Below, one piece after another: positions 60,166 through 64,000 of a stretch of DNA of 64,000 nucleotides. Position numbers and translations under genes: made by a program. Location: contig CAJFFP010000002.1 in the NCBI GenBank assembly GCA_904373325.1, forward strand, positions 83,840 to 147,839. Direction: 5' to 3'. The first letter of the stretch is position 1. Each line of letters starts with the position of its first letter. The notes under the pieces were generated by a model. That model was not told the origin of the DNA and made no database searches. It was given only the letters and a program-made list of their open reading frames with translations. The stretch is from Candidatus Gallimonas merdigallinarum. Its GTDB lineage: Bacteria; Bacillota; Clostridia; Christensenellales; Borkfalkiaceae.

Positions 60166-60171
60166 GGATAC

Positions 60172-62721
60172 ATGGTAATACGAAAGCGCGCGGGAGTCGC
60201 GCTTGCCGCCCTGCTCGCGCTGAGCGCGGCGGGCGCCGCATTCCCGCTGTATGAAAATACTTCCGCCTCGGCGGACGAATCCGCGGTCCGCGTCTCCTCC
60301 GTCGCTCTGACGACCGACAACGCCTCACTCTTCCTGCCTGCGAGCTACGAAGAATATCTGCCCTTGGAGAATCCGTCGGACGTCGCCTTTTCCGAAAATT
60401 ACATTGCCATTGCGGACGGAAGTTATCTCTACGTTTTTTCGCGCGCAAGCGGAACGTATTCCCGCTACCAACAGCCCGACGGCACCATCGCTAAGCTCGG
60501 CTTTCACGGCGACAATCTCTATTTTGTCGTACTCGGCGCAATCAACACTTTTTATCGGTTCGACTGCGCGGAAAACAGAGCGACGATCATTGACAGAATC
60601 AATTGCGCGACTTTCCTCATCGAAGGCGACACGCTCTATACCGCCACGAGCGCGGGAACGGGCGTAGGAAGAACGACGCTCGCCTCCTATGCTCTGAACA
60701 ACCTTGAAGGCGGCGCGCGCACGCTCGGAACGCTTACGAACAGCACAACGCCCTATCTCGCTTACGCGGGCGGCACGCTGTACTGCTGCGTGAACGGATA
60801 TCTGTACTATCCCGTCAACGGCTCGTTCAGCGATACGCAGCGTTATAATCTCTGCGCGGACGCGTCGCTCAGCGCAAACGTCACTTCCGTCTGTTCGGAC
60901 GGGACTTCCCTCTACTTCTCCTCCGCGGCGGGACTGTTCCGCAGGGGAACGGGGTCGGACGGCACGGTCACGCGGCTCTCGGACGCAAGCGGACTTTCCG
61001 CCATGAGTTTCCACGACAGCACGCTCTGGTGCATCGAAGGAAACTCGGTGCGCGAGATCACCGTTGCGGGCGACAGCGCGGCGTTCACCTCCTACGAGAT
61101 CACGTCCGCTTCCGACTCTGAAAACCGCCTTTCGGGCGCGATCGACATGGCGCGCGCGGGAAACCTGCTCGTCACGGCGGACGCGGGCAACAGCCGCGTT
61201 TCCGTCTATAATTTCCAGACGCAGAGCTATTCCGTGATCCCCTGCGCCGAGGCTCCGTCCATCGTCGCGACGGACGGCGAGACGATCGCCTACGCCTCGG
61301 GTACGAACATTTACACCTGCGCCCACGGCGATACGCAGTTCACGCAGGCAGATCTGTCCTCTTCGCTCTTGCAGGATATTTCGGGGCTGGCGTGCGTTTA
61401 CGGAACGGTGTACTACGTTACGGAAAACGGAATGCGCGGAAGCGTCGGCGGGACGATGGTCTCCTCGACGGGTGCGCCCACGGGACTTGCGACCGACCTG
61501 TACGGCAACCTCTACGTAACCTATTCGGGCGGCACGGAAGCGCGCAAATTCACGGAAGCGGAATTTACAGCCGCGGGTGCGCAAGGCACGGGAACGGGCG
61601 TCACCGTTCCGGGCGGCGCGACCTCGCTCGAAGCGGATTATCAGGGCAATCTGTACTACCTCTCGGGCGGCGTCCTCTACCGGAACGGCGAACCGTTTGC
61701 GCCCGTCCGCGGCAGCGACTTCATCTGGACGCAGGACGGGAGCGCGCAGAACGCCGTCTCCTTCGCCCTCGGCTTTGAGGACGACGAAGTTTACTTCAAT
61801 TTCGGAAACTATCTTGTCAAAAGCAACGCGGGCACACTTGCGGATATTCCCACGCTCAGCGAGATCGCCGTGGGCGGCGCGCGGGACGAGACGTTCGCGC
61901 ACCACGCGGAGGACAGGCTCCTCGTCACCGTTCCCGCGGGCACGGTCGGCATTTCGACCGATCTCACGGCATTGCGCGACGAAGGCGGCGAAACGTTCCC
62001 CTACCGCAGCTATGCGCGCGCGGAGGAGGAGCGGCAGGGCGTCTTTCTTGCAGAGACGGACGGCTGGTCTCTCGTCCTCTTTGCGGAGGGCGACGGAACG
62101 TATACCGCAGGACTGTACCCGTCCTCCTCGCTCGCGTTTACGGACGCGTCGGAATACTACACGGCAAGCGAACCGACGCTCACGCGCTATGTGAGCAGTT
62201 CCGTTTCGGTCTACTACGCGCCCTGTTTGGAGAGCGCGCTTGCACAGCGGCAGCTTCCGCGCGGAACGCAGGTCACGCTCATCGGCACGGTACAGACGGC
62301 AGAATTTACCTATGCGCTCGTGGAATTTTCCGACGACGCGCGCACGACGGCGCGCGGATACGTTCCCGCCTCTTACCTGACGTCCATTCCCGCCGATCTT
62401 TCTTCGGGTGAAAATTATACGCTCGCTTACCTGAAATCGAGCGACGAAGGCATTCTGTTCACTGCGGCGGACGGCTCGGAACGGCTCGTCACAGAGCGGG
62501 TACAGGTTCGGCTGTACGATAACGGCGACGGCACCTATACCGCCCGCCTTGCGGACGATCTCTCGTACAGCGCGACCATCACGGACGACATGATCGACGA
62601 CGGAAACGCCGAAGTCATCCGCATCGTTCTCATCGTCATCTTAACGGTGCTTGCGCTCGTCATTCTGGGCGTGTACCTCTATCTCCTGCCGTGGGAAAAA
62701 TATCGGAAAAACAAAAAATAA
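60172..62721 (+). CDS. Exported beta-propeller protein with SH3-like domain and membrane anchor
   Basis: 849 residues. Signal peptide 1-36 (SASA cleavage). Residues about 50-600 are NHL/propeller-like repeats (GDNLYFVVLGAINTFYRFD, GNLLVTADAGNSRVSVYNF, DLYGNLYVTYSGGTEARKF). An SH3-like segment follows (SSVSVYYAPCLESALAQR, RGYVPASYL; about 675-740). A transmembrane helix lies at about 820-840 with a basic tail. It sits on the outer face of the membrane; the ligand is unknown. No ribosome site and a promoter ending at the ATG point to leaderless translation. Confidence 0.8.
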   Translation: MVIRKRAGVALAALLALSAAGAAFPLYENTSASADESAVRVSSVALTTDNASLFLPASYEEYLPLENPSDVAFSENYIAIADGSYLYVFSRASGTYSRYQQPDGTIAKLGFHGDNLYFVVLGAINTFYRFDCAENRATIIDRINCATFLIEGDTLYTATSAGTGVGRTTLASYALNNLEGGARTLGTLTNSTTPYLAYAGGTLYCCVNGYLYYPVNGSFSDTQRYNLCADASLSANVTSVCSDGTSLYFSSAAGLFRRGTGSDGTVTRLSDASGLSAMSFHDSTLWCIEGNSVREITVAGDSAAFTSYEITSASDSENRLSGAIDMARAGNLLVTADAGNSRVSVYNFQTQSYSVIPCAEAPSIVATDGETIAYASGTNIYTCAHGDTQFTQADLSSSLLQDISGLACVYGTVYYVTENGMRGSVGGTMVSSTGAPTGLATDLYGNLYVTYSGGTEARKFTEAEFTAAGAQGTGTGVTVPGGATSLEADYQGNLYYLSGGVLYRNGEPFAPVRGSDFIWTQDGSAQNAVSFALGFEDDEVYFNFGNYLVKSNAGTLADIPTLSEIAVGGARDETFAHHAEDRLLVTVPAGTVGISTDLTALRDEGGETFPYRSYARAEEERQGVFLAETDGWSLVLFAEGDGTYTAGLYPSSSLAFTDASEYYTASEPTLTRYVSSSVSVYYAPCLESALAQRQLPRGTQVTLIGTVQTAEFTYALVEFSDDARTTARGYVPASYLTSIPADLSSGENYTLAYLKSSDEGILFTAADGSERLVTERVQVRLYDNGDGTYTARLADDLSYSATITDDMIDDGNAEVIRIVLIVILTVLALVILGVYLYLLPWEKYRKNKK

Positions 62722-62735
62722 CCTGCTCTCCGCCG

Positions 62736-62764
62736 TTGACTTTCGGCGGCGAATATAGTAGAAT
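62736..62764 (+). promoter_or_regulatory. Sigma-A promoter of the GH43 gene
   Basis: TTGACT (62736-62741), 17-bp spacer, TAGAAT (62759-62764). Confidence 0.75.
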
Positions 62765-62833
62765 AGGCAGGCGCGAAAACGCGCGCGATCAAAGAAATTT
62801 CTTTAAAAAACTATTATAGAAGAGGAATGAAAT

Positions 62834-63856
62834 ATGGCTACTTATCTCTCTCCCTTAGCACCCCAACGCGCAGATCCCTATCTGTACAAGCACACGGACG
62901 GGAAGTACTATTTTACGGCGACCTGCCCGAAGTACGACCACCTCGAAATCCGCTGTGCAGACACGGTAAACGGCATTGCGAACGCGCCCGCGCGCACGGT
63001 CTGGAAAAAACACGCGTTCGGCGCGCTGGCATGCCATATCTGGGCGCCCGAGCTGCACTACATCATGGGCAAATGGGTCATCTACTTTGCCGCGGGGCAT
63101 AAGCCGCACATCTGGGATATCCGCCCCTACGCGCTCATCTGCAAGGGCAGCGACCCCATGAAGGACGAATGGGAGGCGGAACCCGTCCCCATGCAGCCCG
63201 CAAAAAACGACCCCTATCCTTTCACCGACTTTTCGCTGGATATGACGGTGTTCGAGCATAAGGGCAGATGGTATGCCGTCTGGGCGCAGAAATTCGGCTG
63301 CGAACGCGCCGAGAAACCCATCTCCGATCTGCTCATCGCAGAACTTGAAACGCCCACCAGACTCAAAACGGTGTTTACGCGCATCACCTCGCCCGACTAC
63401 GATTGGGAGCGCGACGGCGGTTTCTGGGTCAACGAAGGACCCGCCGTTCTGAAAGGACCCGAAACGAAGGGCAAGATCTACCTCACCTACTCCGCCTCGG
63501 CAACGGGCGCGTGCTACTGCATGGGAATGCTCCGCGCCGACGAGGACAGCGACCTTCTCGATCCCCGTTCGTGGCAGAAAGACCGCTGGCCCGTTCTGAA
63601 AACGGACGAAAAGCTCAAAGTGTTCGGACCGGGACACAACTGTTTTGTCCGCGGCGACGAGAACGAGGTTCTGACCCTTCTCCACTTCCGCGATTACGAG
63701 AAGATCCACGGCGATCCGCTCAACGACCATAACCGCCACGCGCACGTGATGAAGGTCAGATTTGCAGAAGACGGCTGCCCGATCTTCGAGCTGAACCCCG
63801 ACGAGCTTTACAACACGCCCTATGTGAACGAAAAGCAGAAGAACATCAACGCATAA
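62834..63856 (+). CDS. GH43-family glycoside hydrolase
   Basis: 340 residues from ATG 62834 (AGAGGAATG upstream), a single five-bladed propeller without extra modules. GH43 features are ADPYLYKHTDGKYYFTAT (catalytic-base Asp near 13), HIWAPELHYI, and the proton-donor Glu in WVNEGPAVLK (near 200). Members act on arabinosides and xylosides. No signal peptide, so the enzyme works on imported oligosaccharides. Monocistronic. Confidence 0.88.
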   Translation: MATYLSPLAPQRADPYLYKHTDGKYYFTATCPKYDHLEIRCADTVNGIANAPARTVWKKHAFGALACHIWAPELHYIMGKWVIYFAAGHKPHIWDIRPYALICKGSDPMKDEWEAEPVPMQPAKNDPYPFTDFSLDMTVFEHKGRWYAVWAQKFGCERAEKPISDLLIAELETPTRLKTVFTRITSPDYDWERDGGFWVNEGPAVLKGPETKGKIYLTYSASATGACYCMGMLRADEDSDLLDPRSWQKDRWPVLKTDEKLKVFGPGHNCFVRGDENEVLTLLHFRDYEKIHGDPLNDHNRHAHVMKVRFAEDGCPIFELNPDELYNTPYVNEKQKNINA

Positions 63857-63860
63857 AGCG

Positions 63861-63897
63861 ATTCCCCGCCGCGCAGAAGCGCGGCGGGGAATTTTTG
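63861..63897 (+). terminator. Terminator of the GH43 gene
   Basis: A 14-bp stem at 63861-63874 / 63879-63892 with an AGAA loop, then TTTTT. Confidence 0.85.
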
Positions 63898-63907
63898 TAT
63901 AAGAAAA

Positions 63908-64000
63908 GGAACCCACCAGCTTAGCTGGTGGTTCTTCATTATACTTCGCCTGCGGCTCGTGCCGCCAAAGGCGGGGCGGGCATAGCCCTTGACTACTAGC
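63908..64000. mobile_element. Possible end of an IS200/IS605-type element
   Basis: A hairpin CCACCAGC-TTA-GCTGGTGG (63913-63931) with GAAC/GTTC flanks, then a GC-rich second fold (GCCGCCAAAGGCGG) up to the window edge. Such subterminal hairpins mark ends of IS200/IS605 elements. No transposase is visible, so this is tentative. Confidence 0.35.

Overview
The window is chromosomal DNA from a GC-rich, spore-forming anaerobe of the Bacillota, class Clostridia. The support is spoVAD and spoVAE, a FeoA-FeoA-FeoB iron uptake operon, a GlpA-like/FAD oxidoreductase/DUF1667 operon, corrinoid methyl-transfer genes and consistent sigma-A promoters (TTGACA-17-TATAAT type). A gut Christensenellales-like host is my inference, not something the sequence proves. 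Most genes lie on the minus strand.

Layout. 1-2600: fructan operon (PfkB kinase, then a secreted GH32 enzyme cut by the window edge) behind a consensus promoter with two LacI-type palindromes. 2.7-3.26 kb: wreck of a mobile element with a serine recombinase tail. 3.3-7.3 kb: Gfo/Idh/MocA oxidoreductase, YitT membrane protein, small membrane protein, and a Re-citrate/isopropylmalate synthase-like enzyme. 7.5-10.7 kb: feo operon with three copies of GTTCG-N6-CGAAC around its promoter. 10.8-18.4 kb: ATP-grasp enzyme, esterase, GNAT-like protein, GH13 amylase, M18 aminopeptidase, SLC13-type permease. 18.3-21.4 kb: glycerol-3-phosphate dehydrogenase-like operon. 21.5-22.1 kb: gene-free stretch with a truncated tRNA-Arg(ACG), a 54-bp duplication and a cluster of DnaA boxes. 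22.1-25.7 kb: NusG-II protein, ApbE, SpoVAE, a 122-bp tandem repeat, SpoVAD. 25.8-29.4 kb: corrinoid protein, 2Fe-2S ferredoxin, GH13 glucosidase and UroD-type methyltransferase in one operon. 30.5-47.4 kb: a 5221-residue membrane-anchored protein built of beta-helix, GLUG and about 30 InlB-type repeats, and beside it a cytoplasmic InlB-repeat/L15-like protein. 48-50.7 kb: response regulator and histidine kinase. 51-58.6 kb: an intact phage head cassette (terminase, portal, scaffold, capsid, connector, P22 gp10-like) with no integrase, lysis or tail-fibre genes. 58.7-62.7 kb: two signal-peptide/SH3-like/TM proteins around a sigma-4-like gene. 62.8-63.9 kb: GH43 enzyme, then a possible IS200/IS605 end.

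The most unusual signal is a family of three palindromic elements (16930-17212, 29378-29660, 30259-30399). Each lies in the 5' leader of a gene, all in the same orientation to that gene. The element's terminal TATACT sits at, or abuts, the promoter -10 box. They look like non-autonomous transposons that act as, or became, structured mRNA leaders. The second is the head-only capsid cassette, which may be domesticated.
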